Source of the DNA: a virus
IMG/VR virus record: IMGVR_UViG_3300047566_000254
Coordinates: 1 to 49,495 of that record
Direction: 5' to 3' (one strand)
Length of the DNA stretch: 49,495 nt
A program made the translations under genes and the position numbers. Position 1 is the stretch's first letter. Every line of letters starts with the position of its first letter. The notes under the pieces are model-generated. The model did not search any database. It worked only from the letters and a program-made list of their open reading frames with translations, and had not been told where the DNA came from. This document shows, piece after piece, positions 1-10,169 of this stretch.

Positions 1-1
1 G

Positions 2-3000
2 GCCAAAGACCTTGCTGAGAATAGACAAAAATATCCTCATACTCCACAAAATCCTCTTTCTGATGCTGATCTTGCTATCAGAGAAAAAAATGAAAAGGAT
101 ATTAATGAGAAGTATACAAAACTGATTGCTAATCTTAAAAAGGAAGAAGAAACTAAACCGGCAGAGGTTGTTAAAACATCTTTAGAGGGTCTTCCTAAGA
201 TGCAGATTCTTGACTCCCAACTTAGTGTGGGTGCCCATAGATTGGAAGATATAAAGACTGGCAAATATATAGATACTGTTGAACAAGCAGAACAAAGACT
301 GGCTAGTACATTAGCATCTTTATCACAGGCTGACTTAGATGAAGGTTTATCTATTGTAGTCACTGAAAGACCTGCAGGACAAGCTAAACCTGCTATACCT
401 AGAAATGAAGTTGTCTATATCAACCCACAAAAGTATTCAATTCAGCTTCGTTACAATAATGCACCTATTGGGTATTTGACAAATGCCGGTTTCTATGTGT
501 TCAAAATAGATGGTCAGGAACTTAATGCTTTAGATCTTTCTGTTGAGCAGTTTGAAAAACTAATGGAAATACCAAAGGACAAAACACCTTTACAAGCACT
601 TGAAAGTTTTCAACAAGATTATAAAATAGCTTCTACTATACAGGTAGCTATTGAAAAACATCTAAAAGATGGAAAGAATACTTTTTCAGGAACTGAAATA
701 CAAGACCTATTATCTATAAAACCTGTAATCAGTCTTGACTTTGTAGATGGGTCACGGCCGGCACCAAAACTTAGTGAACTAGAAACATCAGTAGAGGTTC
801 CTATAAATGAAGCAGGTGAAAGAAGAATGGTTGTTGTAAACAATGCTCGGTATAAAGAAACTGTTGAAAAATTACAAGCAACAGGAGAGTTTACTGAAGT
901 AACTTCTTCTGAATTTGCACCTATGGTATTAGGTGAAATGAGTGATTTGGATTCTCCTGCAATTAAGGCTGCAGGTGAAATACCTATTTCCAATAATATG
1001 GGCATGTACTCCGTGGCAGTAGAAGTAGCTGGTCAGGTAAAATGGATACAGGTTACACCAAGTCTTTATACTGAAGCAGAAATGCAAACAACTTTGAATA
1101 GAATTACAGAGTTGACCAGTAAAGAAAGTAGAACAGATGCAGAAAATAGTGAGATATCATCTTTATTACGTGGTATCTTTATTGCCCTACCTGTCTATAC
1201 AACTGCTGAAAAAAATGGTAAAGTTCAAAAAGTAAAAGATCCTGAGCAAGATTGGACATTTGATCTTTACTATAGTCCTGTAAATAATACTGTAGGGGTA
1301 AAAACTAATAAAAAGAATGCTTTACTTCTCACATTGAGTACTGCTAAATTTACCAATGCAGAAGAATTGGCCCAAGCTATACAGAAAGAAATTTCAAAGG
1401 TTAAAAAGGGAAAACAATTATTTCCGGGAGTAACAATAACTAAAGAAAACTTTAAACATCAGGTACCTTTTACCGGTTCTATTGAACAAAAGAAAGCAGA
1501 TGTAATGAATATGACTGCATCTGTATACCCTAATGTTGCTCAAAGAATATCATTGAGGTACGGGCTCCCTGTAGAAAAACTACAAACTACTATACCTGCA
1601 GAATCTGAGCCAGGTGTACCTAGTAATGTTCAACCTACTGATGTGTCAGAGATAACAAAAAAAACTAGAACAAAAAAAGCTACAAAAAAAGAAGAGTTAA
1701 AAGCTGCAGAAGAAGTAGATTTTGATGCTCTAAAATCGGCAAGAAAAAGAGGAGGTGAGGCTAAAAAAGTTGTTCCTAAGGGTAAAATTTTTGATGAGAA
1801 ATCTGTAGAGAACATACAAAAATTTACAGCATGGGTTAAGAAAAATCTGCCGGAAGAAGTTTTCTCTGTAGGAGCCCTTTCACGACTTGAAGAAGCAATG
1901 TATGATACCCATACTACAGTAGGACAATTTGTTGGCTACCTCAATGATCTTAAAAAGATAAAAGGTGAAATACAAGTTACTGAAACTTCACCATTTAAGT
2001 ACCATGAGGCATTTCATGGCATATTTAGATTATTATTGTCTCAAGACAAAATAGACCAGCTTTTTGCACAGGTACAAAAAGAAGTAAAGGTTACTGCTCA
2101 ACAGTTAAAAGAACTGAAGGAGTCTGACCCTCTTTACATGAATATGTCTGATGCAGAACTGAAAGAAAGGTTCTATGAAGAATACATGGCAGACAAATTT
2201 GATGCTTGGAAAATGAATAGAAATACCCCGGCACCTGGTACTTTAAAAGCATTCTTCCAAAAGCTTTTTGATTTTATAAAAAAATTGTTTGTACGTATTT
2301 CAAGAAACCGTCTCCAGGCAATGTTCTATGAAATAGAAGCAGGTAAATATAAAAAAACAGATCTGCAGGTAAATTCTTTTACAGATGAAATACAGAAAGG
2401 TATATCTACCCCGGCTTTAAAACTAATAAAAATTGAAGAAGGAGTTGAGATAGAAACAGAAAGTGGAACTAAAGTAGTAGATAGATATTTTCCTCAGGCT
2501 AAAGGAGACCAACTATCTTCTAACATTGCTGCTTTGTTCCATCGTATGGTTCAGCAAGAGTCTGGGCATAACAAGAAAAATCTTTTGAATAAGATACTGG
2601 ACATGTATGCTGCTACATACGACACAAATCTTCCTATTTATAAAAGAAGAGCTGCTGCAATTACAGATATTTCTAAAAGAGCTCAGTGGATGGGAGAGCT
2701 TGTGGATCTTGAAGCAGTAGTTACTGATAAAGATGCAAGAGCAAGTTTGATGGAGGCAGTTGATCTTCATCTTAATATTATGGGTTATCGTCAGGAACTT
2801 GATGATGAAAGTACAGTTTCTTTAGAAAATGAGGTAGGTGCAAGAAACACAGAAAATGTACATCAGAAGAACAAGTCACCATTGTCAGATTATGCATCTT
2901 TATCAAAATACCTAAGGGAGTATATAGGTTCTACAACTTATCAGTTAGATAAAGATGAATTTGGTAATACCTCACTGATAGATGGTACACCAATCTACAA

Positions 3001-6000
3001 TACAGTTTCTGCCAATAAGGTTTACAATGGTATGCTTGCAATACTTTCAAACATACCAAATGAAGAAACTATACTTGAAAGAATGGTAGAGTATACCAAG
3101 CATCAAGGTAATCCTGAAACTACAAAATTTCTTAATCGTCTTTTTGAAGATGTTGATTTTGATTTTGATGCAATGACTCCTCGTAAGAATAGTCAGTACC
3201 TGCAACAAGTCATTAAAGGTTTTAACCAGTATAGTACTCAGTATTTATTTACTAGAGTGACTCAGGATAATAAATACCAGACATCTTATGCCAATACTAA
3301 AGATGCAGCAAAGGTGCAGTTTTCAAATTGGAGGGATCAGTATGAGTCTTTAAAGACAGTAAAAATTCTTTCAGTAAGAAAGCTGGTAGATAAGATGTCT
3401 AATAACGAGACTAAAATTTCAAATACAGAGCTTGATAAATTTGCTGAATCTATTTCAAAAAATCTTGAAAAAGAGACAGGTATTGCTTTGCATGAAATGT
3501 TTATTAAATTCTCTATTATTGCTTCAAAAAAAGAAGAAGCAAGAACGAAAGAACAACAAAAGTTCTATAATCTATATAGTAATGTAGAGCCAATTTTGCC
3601 ATCTGCACTTGTAGCAAATCTTGAAACACCTCTTAGTAAAGGAGCTAATCTGTTTGCTAGGGATGTAATGGTTGAAGATGGTGAAGAGATAAAAATTGAA
3701 AAAATAAACACCAGTAAACCTTATCAGTTCTTGGTAAAGATAGCTGCAGCTAATGCACTATTTGATGAGACCATTAATACTATATCTTTTACTAATGCAA
3801 ACAATGAAACTGTATATGCACATCAGTTGCCAAACTTTGACTTTATAAGAGCAAGGGAACTGAATGACCTTGCTATCCGGGAAGCACTTGCAATGGACCC
3901 TGAGTTTGGAAACTTCTTGTTGTCTGATCGTAAATTTATTACACTGGCAAACAGAAACAAAATATCTGTAGAACAGATAGATGGTCTTCGTAAAGTTTTT
4001 GAGTCATTTAACCAAGAAACAGGTGAGTCATTTATCAGTAATGCTCTTGAAGTAAACAGACAGCCGGGGATTACTTTTGGTGACTATAACAAACGTGAGT
4101 TTCTTGCTACACTTCTTGGTTTTTATGATGTAAGAAACCAACCTGATGCAGTTGTTCGTAATGATAGTAACACTGAAAGCTGGTATGTGATACCAGTAAT
4201 GACAAGAACAATTGAGGCAAAAAACAGTGCTCACCTGATGAGAATGGCTGTAATACCTTCTGTTAGCAAAGTAAATGGTGTTTTAAAACTTAGTCAGCCG
4301 GCTATGGATAAACTCTATGAGTTTGTAGTTTCTGAACTGAAGAATATCAGAAGAGCTAAAAAGGAAATTGAGGAAATTAATAGTGGTACATTTACCGGTA
4401 AAGTATTACAGGGCTACCACACAGGTAAAAAGAATGACGATGGTAGTTGGAAAACTGTACCAAGGGGCCTGAAATTTTTTAACATGAGACTGGCACTTGG
4501 TGATCTTGCTGAACAAATAGAAGCAGCCCCTGATGCAGAACTTAATGAAACCAAGGTAAAAGACCAACTTAATAGATATTGGTTAGCACAAGCCGATTCT
4601 CTTGCTACAGAAATGGCACTTGAGGGTCTGATTAATCTGAAAAAAGAAAATGGCAAAGTAACAAAAATATCTAATATACTGGCACCTAATTTTATTTTTG
4701 AAGGGTTTGGTAATCAGCAGGTAAATGATGGGATGAACATTGTAAATAATGACCCAATGTTCAATATTGCTCAGATTATGGTCAATGACTTTATAAATAC
4801 TGTTGCAATTAATCAACTGATGCTGGGCAATGAAGCCAAATCATTTAAAGATCCAATTGACCAGGTAAAAAGAATGGCCGGTGCAAATGCACAGGGCCCC
4901 TCTATGAAAACCTCTTTTACAGCAACAGACCTTGGAATTAGTCATGCTCTCCCTACTATATCCCATGTTACTTATTCGGATGCAGAAGGTATTGTAAAGT
5001 CATCTGTATCAGGTAGTAATATTCAGTCTGATGATGGGCAGATGTACGGAACAGCAAAAGGTCTCAGATATGCACTCTTTGGTTTTGGCAAGCTTACTAA
5101 GTTGCAAGCTGATATTATTACAAAGCTGGAGCAAGGTATAGATATAACAGAGAAAGAATTCTTTGAAGCAGGTGGGCTTAAAGATGCCGGTGCATTTAAC
5201 TCATTGAAACTTGTCTACTATAACGGTAACACTTACCTGAAATGTTCAATGATCCCTCTTTTTAGAGGAGCTGTATCTATATGGGATGGTAATGAATGGC
5301 AACCTCAAATAGGCAGAGAAGCTGCTCATGAACTTCTAAATAAAATGGAAGACTATGAAGAGAGAAATAAAACTGTAGTATTTGCCCATCCGGAGTCTGT
5401 GTCAAAAGCAATGAAAGCAAATGTTGCCTCATCTATATTTGACATAACTGATGGTAATTTTAATCAGTTAGATAGTAGGTTTATGAGGCAACAGCTTGAG
5501 AACCCTTCTAATAAGATGGTTATAACAGATCCTTCTCAGGCAAAGCAGCAAATAATGTCTGAGCAAGATATTAATACTCCTGTGACTTTTATGGGAGTAG
5601 AGACTACTATAGGAAAGGTTCGTGCTGCTTATATGGCAGATAACTCTCAACGTGTAAAGAATAACTACAACAATGTAGCAAATTCAATCTTTACCCTGAA
5701 AGATGCAATGATTGAACTGGACAAAAGTATTAAGGATAAGCAGTTTACTGCAAAGATGGGGCCGTTCTTTGATAATATGAGAGAAACCCTACGAGCAACC
5801 GGTGCTGATCAGCAGACTCTTGCCTTCCTTGAAACAAAAGATGGACAACCTATATACAACCTCAACTTCCCTTCTACCTTGGAGAAGTTTACAAACATTT
5901 TCCTTAACTATTTTTCTAAAGGTGTAGTTGCAGAAAAAATACCAGGACAAACACTTGCCCTTGTATCCGGGGCTCTGGGTATGGGAGATTGTCTTAAAAG

Positions 6001-9000
6001 AGTAATCAGTCTTGATGAGAATGGTCAGCCTAAAGAGTGGGAAGTTATCTCAAGAGCAGAATACATTAAAAATTTCCGTAAGTACAAGGGAGCAAAAAAA
6101 TGGAGTAATAAAGAAGAAAGAACATTTGATGGTCTGCAAAAAGGTGACTACTATATTGACTCACTTCGTCACAATGTACCTGTTTATGATAAAGAGGGTA
6201 AAATTGTAGGAAGATTCTCTGAGTACATGGCTCCGGCCCACTACAAAGAAGAAATGAATGGAATACCTCATTCTCTTAGAGATGCCTTTGGTATTCGTAT
6301 TCCTTCAGATGATAAACACTCTTACATATCATTGAGAAAAGTTGATACCCTTTCTGTACAATATGGATCTGTAGGTATCTTCCCACATGAGCTTGTAGAA
6401 ATTTCAGGTGCTGACTTTGATATTGATAAAATGTACCTCTCTATTGCAGATACGTACCCTGTATATGATACAGACTCACCTGCAGCAGTTGAGTATGGGC
6501 ATATAAAAGAGAAACTCAAATCTCATTATGAGAGGTTAACTGAGCTGGAAAAACAATTTAAAGCTACTTCAAATTATTCTACTTCTATTGCAGAAAGAGC
6601 AAAAGAAATAAAAAAGGAGATTAATAAGATAACTCTTCAGTATGAAGCAGGTCTTGTTGAACGTGCTGAGTATGAAAGTACAATATTTGATCTTGAAGAA
6701 GAAAAAGAATCTCTTGGTACAGAAGAAGGTAAAGAAGAGAGGGGCCCAATTATTCGGGAGATGAAAATTATTGGAAAAGAGATAAAAGAGTTTAAAAAGA
6801 AAGCTGAGTTACTTAAAGAAAAATTGGACAGTAATGCAACAAGAGTTGCATATGGTGCTCGTACCAGTAGACAAGGTGAATTTGATGAATTTATTAAATG
6901 GCAGGAGCAAAATAATAAGATTTTTAAGGACAAGATTAAAGAGTTAAAGTCTCTGTACCTCTATAAAGAAGATAGTTTTACAAATATTAATTCTGATGTA
7001 ATTGCAGATATTGAGGACTTGAATGAAATGTTCAATCTTGACTCAGATACATTGTTGTATAAGACAGCATTAAAAGAACTTGGTTTTCCAGCAGATGCTA
7101 TTGAGTATTACAATTCTTGTTATGACAAAAACGGAAACAAAATAGTAGAGCTAAATAACGGTGTACTAAACAATAGAGCACTAGCTGCAAAACTTGCAAT
7201 GCAATCAAATGAAAAGATTGTTGAAATAAACAGCACCAGCACCTCAACCAAGCCACTTAGTGATTTAACTGAGAAGTTGATAAAAGTATTTACAGCTATT
7301 TCTAAAGATGAACATATTCCTTATGATAAAAAGAGAGGTGTAGAAACAATCTTAAAAGTATTGCAGGAAAAACCTACAGATGTAAACTCTATTATAGGTA
7401 AGTGTGTTTCATTTGATAATAACAAACAAGGTTCTCGTAATATTGGTGCTACTGCAAATGCAATTCAGGTATATTCTTTGCTAAATCAGTTTGGTGTACA
7501 GATGTTTGACCGTTTTGCAATTACTGTAGATGGTAATACCTTCAATTCATTCTCTCATTCAAAAGAGTGGGAAGAACATGAAGCAGAACCTGTTTTATTT
7601 AAAACAGGAAAACGTAAAGGTGAAATAAAGGGGTATATTATTGCAGGTGAGGAGTTTAGTAAAAAGGACTTTGATGAGAACAATGTTCCAAAGGGTGCAT
7701 ATACTGGAGTACGTATTGCTGCAAATCTTGGTACTTTATTGAATGCCATGACTGATAATGCCAAAGAACGTCTTGCTGCAAGATTGGGGCTGAATATTAC
7801 GGCTCTTGGCTACGTTTCTAACATGGTTGGTACAGGTATACCTTTTGAGACTGCTGTGCTCATAGTGCTTCAGCCGGCAGCAAGAAAATACTTTAGTGAT
7901 ATTCAGAAACTATCAGGTTCCCTTAAAACTAAAGAAGAAGAGAAGACAGGTAAGAAAAAACTACTTGCTGAAAGAATAGAGTCTGCAGACTCCAAGGGTG
8001 ATGTAGATGTATCTGAGACAAACACTGTAACTACTCAGGACTTGATTGATAATATTGCTCAGGGTGGTACAAAGAACATGGATGCATGGGCTTTGAAAGT
8101 ACTCGAAAAAATAGATATTCAAAGTAATATGCTTTCAAATGTGTCTAAAATACAGAAGCTTTCTCAGGGACTTCCAAGAACATGGGAAGATGTAGATGAT
8201 ATGAATACAGCCCTTAAGAATTTGGGCATCAAACTTGATGGAGACCGTTATGTACCAATGACATCTGAGGAATATAAAAAGTATGCAGAAGAAAACTCTA
8301 TGAGTATTCCTTTGGATGTAAAAGACATTCTACTGAAAGATCAGGAGATCATTGCTACAAACCTTAAGGTTCTGGCACAGGTGCAGTATCTTTCTAAGAA
8401 GGTCTTTATTGAAAAGACTCCTTTATTTGCAAGGTTGAAAGAAGTGACATATGGTAACATGAAAGAAATGTCAGCTCTTGAAAAAGAAGATTTTGACCAA
8501 AGGCTTAAACAGGATCTTATATCATTTCTTAGTATTAAAGCATACCGGCACTGGTTGATGTCAAATGATATGCCAGGTACTATTATGTCATTGGATAATG
8601 CAATGATTTATCCTGAGGCAAAGAAAAACAAACCGGCTGACTATAAGGATATTATAGATGTACTTTCAGACCTGAGAGAGAAACTTACAGGTAAAAATGA
8701 GAATTATCTTGTCACAAGATTTTTGATGACTGTAAGTGCAGAAGAAAATAAAGAAGGTATTAATACTGCAGAAGCTAATACATGGGCAAGATTATCTGAT
8801 GCTCAACAAGACAAGCTTGTAAGTTCATTTATTTCTTTGTATGTTAATGCATATGAAGATACTGAGGGAAATGAGATTAATACTCATGATGCAGCAATTG
8901 CTTTGTTTAACTATCTTCTTGTAAAAGATGGTGCCCAGTACAGATCAGGTAGCTTTATCAGGTTTATTCCAACTTTTATGTTCCAGGATATAATGGACAA

Positions 9001-10168
9001 GACTACTGAAGTGAATGACTTTCTTTCTTCAGATAAATGGGATGAGAAAAAAGCAATGTCAATCTTTGGTGTACCTTCTGTAGAACTTATGAATGATTTC
9101 ATACGTTCATATGGTACACATATTGGTAACAGTTTCTTTGTTAGAAGAGTTACTGATAATAAAGGAAGAATTATTCCGGACAATGTTAATAGAAATGAAA
9201 TTGTTCTTACTCCGGAAGAATCTAAAAGATTGGCAGAACATGCTTTTAGTAAACCATACACCAATCCTGTAGATATAAATCCTGATGGTGAGCCATTGAT
9301 ATATGTTGACATATTCAGGGGTATCAGAGATACAGTTGTTCCTACTATGGATGGTATGTATGAGAACAGGGTATTTGGTAAGAGGTATACTGATTTTGAA
9401 AAAGCCCTTTTGACAAAAAATAAATCCTATATAAAAGCAAGTGGCTTTTCCCTTGTACGTGAAGAAATTAAAGGAAAAGCAGGTAAAACACATGATGTGG
9501 TTGAATTCCCTTATACTGTAAAAGTAGGTAGTGATCTATACGAACTTTATATGGTAAGTGAAGGAGTTGATACAACACCTTCACGGGTAATTGCAAAAGG
9601 AGACACTGTTGCAAAAGGTACAAGTGCACAATACCGTAAAACAGAATGGACAGGTGCACCATCTGCTTTTAAAGCACAGGGAGTATTTGGAGTAGTACCG
9701 GTATCTAAAATACAACCAGTTGGTAAAAAGACAACAAAGGCTATATCAGAAGAAGACTTTTCAGAAGAAGAATTAGCAGCTATACAGGCCCAGCAGTACG
9801 AAGAACAGACAGAAGCTCAGGTTAGTCCTGAAAAAAGACTGGCAGAGTTTGGTATTATTCGTGTAGCTGTGAGTGGTGGTTTTGTTGCAGTAAAAGGTAA
9901 CAAACAATATCCTCTTGCTGCAGATGAAAATACTGTGAACAAAATAATAGCAAAAGTACAAGCTGAAGAAGCAAAGAAACCTGCAGAACCTGTTGTACCT
10001 TTACAAGCATCTGCTGAGCAAATGTCTGATGAAAAATGGGATACACTTTTATCTAATATGGGTAAAGGTGAAAAAGCCAAGGCCGAAGCAATTGCCTATA
10101 GAGATGAGAAAAGAGCAGAGGGTAAAACTGATGCAGATATTTTAAACAAAATAAAAGAATGTCTATAA
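2..10168 (+). CDS. Giant crAss-type RNA polymerase protein, 5'-truncated by window edge
   Basis: This is probably the giant virion-packaged RNA polymerase of crAss-like phages, which is injected to transcribe early genes. The frame is open from base 2, so the real start lies outside the window; more than 3,388 residues are visible. Counting from the in-frame ATG at 200, residues 2072-2076 read DFDID inside ISGADFDIDKMYLS, the metal-binding loop equivalent to DFDGD of cellular beta-prime subunits. Residues 602-606 read HEAFH, a zincin HEXXH motif, followed at about 658-665 by FYEEYMAD, a plausible third-ligand segment, and then by an amphipathic helix (FFQKLFDFIKKLF). A Lys/Ala-rich linker lies at about 490-535 and coiled-coil stretches follow the catalytic loop (about 2110-2260). 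It ends one base before the next giant gene, so both are probably co-transcribed. The polymerase call rests on the DFDID context and the size; the zincin call on the motif only. Confidence 0.85.
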   Translation, partial: AKDLAENRQKYPHTPQNPLSDADLAIREKNEKDINEKYTKLIANLKKEEETKPAEVVKTSLEGLPKMQILDSQLSVGAHRLEDIKTGKYIDTVEQAEQRLASTLASLSQADLDEGLSIVVTERPAGQAKPAIPRNEVVYINPQKYSIQLRYNNAPIGYLTNAGFYVFKIDGQELNALDLSVEQFEKLMEIPKDKTPLQALESFQQDYKIASTIQVAIEKHLKDGKNTFSGTEIQDLLSIKPVISLDFVDGSRPAPKLSELETSVEVPINEAGERRMVVVNNARYKETVEKLQATGEFTEVTSSEFAPMVLGEMSDLDSPAIKAAGEIPISNNMGMYSVAVEVAGQVKWIQVTPSLYTEAEMQTTLNRITELTSKESRTDAENSEISSLLRGIFIALPVYTTAEKNGKVQKVKDPEQDWTFDLYYSPVNNTVGVKTNKKNALLLTLSTAKFTNAEELAQAIQKEISKVKKGKQLFPGVTITKENFKHQVPFTGSIEQKKADVMNMTASVYPNVAQRISLRYGLPVEKLQTTIPAESEPGVPSNVQPTDVSEITKKTRTKKATKKEELKAAEEVDFDALKSARKRGGEAKKVVPKGKIFDEKSVENIQKFTAWVKKNLPEEVFSVGALSRLEEAMYDTHTTVGQFVGYLNDLKKIKGEIQVTETSPFKYHEAFHGIFRLLLSQDKIDQLFAQVQKEVKVTAQQLKELKESDPLYMNMSDAELKERFYEEYMADKFDAWKMNRNTPAPGTLKAFFQKLFDFIKKLFVRISRNRLQAMFYEIEAGKYKKTDLQVNSFTDEIQKGISTPALKLIKIEEGVEIETESGTKVVDRYFPQAKGDQLSSNIAALFHRMVQQESGHNKKNLLNKILDMYAATYDTNLPIYKRRAAAITDISKRAQWMGELVDLEAVVTDKDARASLMEAVDLHLNIMGYRQELDDESTVSLENEVGARNTENVHQKNKSPLSDYASLSKYLREYIGSTTYQLDKDEFGNTSLIDGTPIYNTVSANKVYNGMLAILSNIPNEETILERMVEYTKHQGNPETTKFLNRLFEDVDFDFDAMTPRKNSQYLQQVIKGFNQYSTQYLFTRVTQDNKYQTSYANTKDAAKVQFSNWRDQYESLKTVKILSVRKLVDKMSNNETKISNTELDKFAESISKNLEKETGIALHEMFIKFSIIASKKEEARTKEQQKFYNLYSNVEPILPSALVANLETPLSKGANLFARDVMVEDGEEIKIEKINTSKPYQFLVKIAAANALFDETINTISFTNANNETVYAHQLPNFDFIRARELNDLAIREALAMDPEFGNFLLSDRKFITLANRNKISVEQIDGLRKVFESFNQETGESFISNALEVNRQPGITFGDYNKREFLATLLGFYDVRNQPDAVVRNDSNTESWYVIPVMTRTIEAKNSAHLMRMAVIPSVSKVNGVLKLSQPAMDKLYEFVVSELKNIRRAKKEIEEINSGTFTGKVLQGYHTGKKNDDGSWKTVPRGLKFFNMRLALGDLAEQIEAAPDAELNETKVKDQLNRYWLAQADSLATEMALEGLINLKKENGKVTKISNILAPNFIFEGFGNQQVNDGMNIVNNDPMFNIAQIMVNDFINTVAINQLMLGNEAKSFKDPIDQVKRMAGANAQGPSMKTSFTATDLGISHALPTISHVTYSDAEGIVKSSVSGSNIQSDDGQMYGTAKGLRYALFGFGKLTKLQADIITKLEQGIDITEKEFFEAGGLKDAGAFNSLKLVYYNGNTYLKCSMIPLFRGAVSIWDGNEWQPQIGREAAHELLNKMEDYEERNKTVVFAHPESVSKAMKANVASSIFDITDGNFNQLDSRFMRQQLENPSNKMVITDPSQAKQQIMSEQDINTPVTFMGVETTIGKVRAAYMADNSQRVKNNYNNVANSIFTLKDAMIELDKSIKDKQFTAKMGPFFDNMRETLRATGADQQTLAFLETKDGQPIYNLNFPSTLEKFTNIFLNYFSKGVVAEKIPGQTLALVSGALGMGDCLKRVISLDENGQPKEWEVISRAEYIKNFRKYKGAKKWSNKEERTFDGLQKGDYYIDSLRHNVPVYDKEGKIVGRFSEYMAPAHYKEEMNGIPHSLRDAFGIRIPSDDKHSYISLRKVDTLSVQYGSVGIFPHELVEISGADFDIDKMYLSIADTYPVYDTDSPAAVEYGHIKEKLKSHYERLTELEKQFKATSNYSTSIAERAKEIKKEINKITLQYEAGLVERAEYESTIFDLEEEKESLGTEEGKEERGPIIREMKIIGKEIKEFKKKAELLKEKLDSNATRVAYGARTSRQGEFDEFIKWQEQNNKIFKDKIKELKSLYLYKEDSFTNINSDVIADIEDLNEMFNLDSDTLLYKTALKELGFPADAIEYYNSCYDKNGNKIVELNNGVLNNRALAAKLAMQSNEKIVEINSTSTSTKPLSDLTEKLIKVFTAISKDEHIPYDKKRGVETILKVLQEKPTDVNSIIGKCVSFDNNKQGSRNIGATANAIQVYSLLNQFGVQMFDRFAITVDGNTFNSFSHSKEWEEHEAEPVLFKTGKRKGEIKGYIIAGEEFSKKDFDENNVPKGAYTGVRIAANLGTLLNAMTDNAKERLAARLGLNITALGYVSNMVGTGIPFETAVLIVLQPAARKYFSDIQKLSGSLKTKEEEKTGKKKLLAERIESADSKGDVDVSETNTVTTQDLIDNIAQGGTKNMDAWALKVLEKIDIQSNMLSNVSKIQKLSQGLPRTWEDVDDMNTALKNLGIKLDGDRYVPMTSEEYKKYAEENSMSIPLDVKDILLKDQEIIATNLKVLAQVQYLSKKVFIEKTPLFARLKEVTYGNMKEMSALEKEDFDQRLKQDLISFLSIKAYRHWLMSNDMPGTIMSLDNAMIYPEAKKNKPADYKDIIDVLSDLREKLTGKNENYLVTRFLMTVSAEENKEGINTAEANTWARLSDAQQDKLVSSFISLYVNAYEDTEGNEINTHDAAIALFNYLLVKDGAQYRSGSFIRFIPTFMFQDIMDKTTEVNDFLSSDKWDEKKAMSIFGVPSVELMNDFIRSYGTHIGNSFFVRRVTDNKGRIIPDNVNRNEIVLTPEESKRLAEHAFSKPYTNPVDINPDGEPLIYVDIFRGIRDTVVPTMDGMYENRVFGKRYTDFEKALLTKNKSYIKASGFSLVREEIKGKAGKTHDVVEFPYTVKVGSDLYELYMVSEGVDTTPSRVIAKGDTVAKGTSAQYRKTEWTGAPSAFKAQGVFGVVPVSKIQPVGKKTTKAISEEDFSEEELAAIQAQQYEEQTEAQVSPEKRLAEFGIIRVAVSGGFVAVKGNKQYPLAADENTVNKIIAKVQAEEAKKPAEPVVPLQASAEQMSDEKWDTLLSNMGKGEKAKAEAIAYRDEKRAEGKTDADILNKIKECL

Positions 10169-10169
10169 A

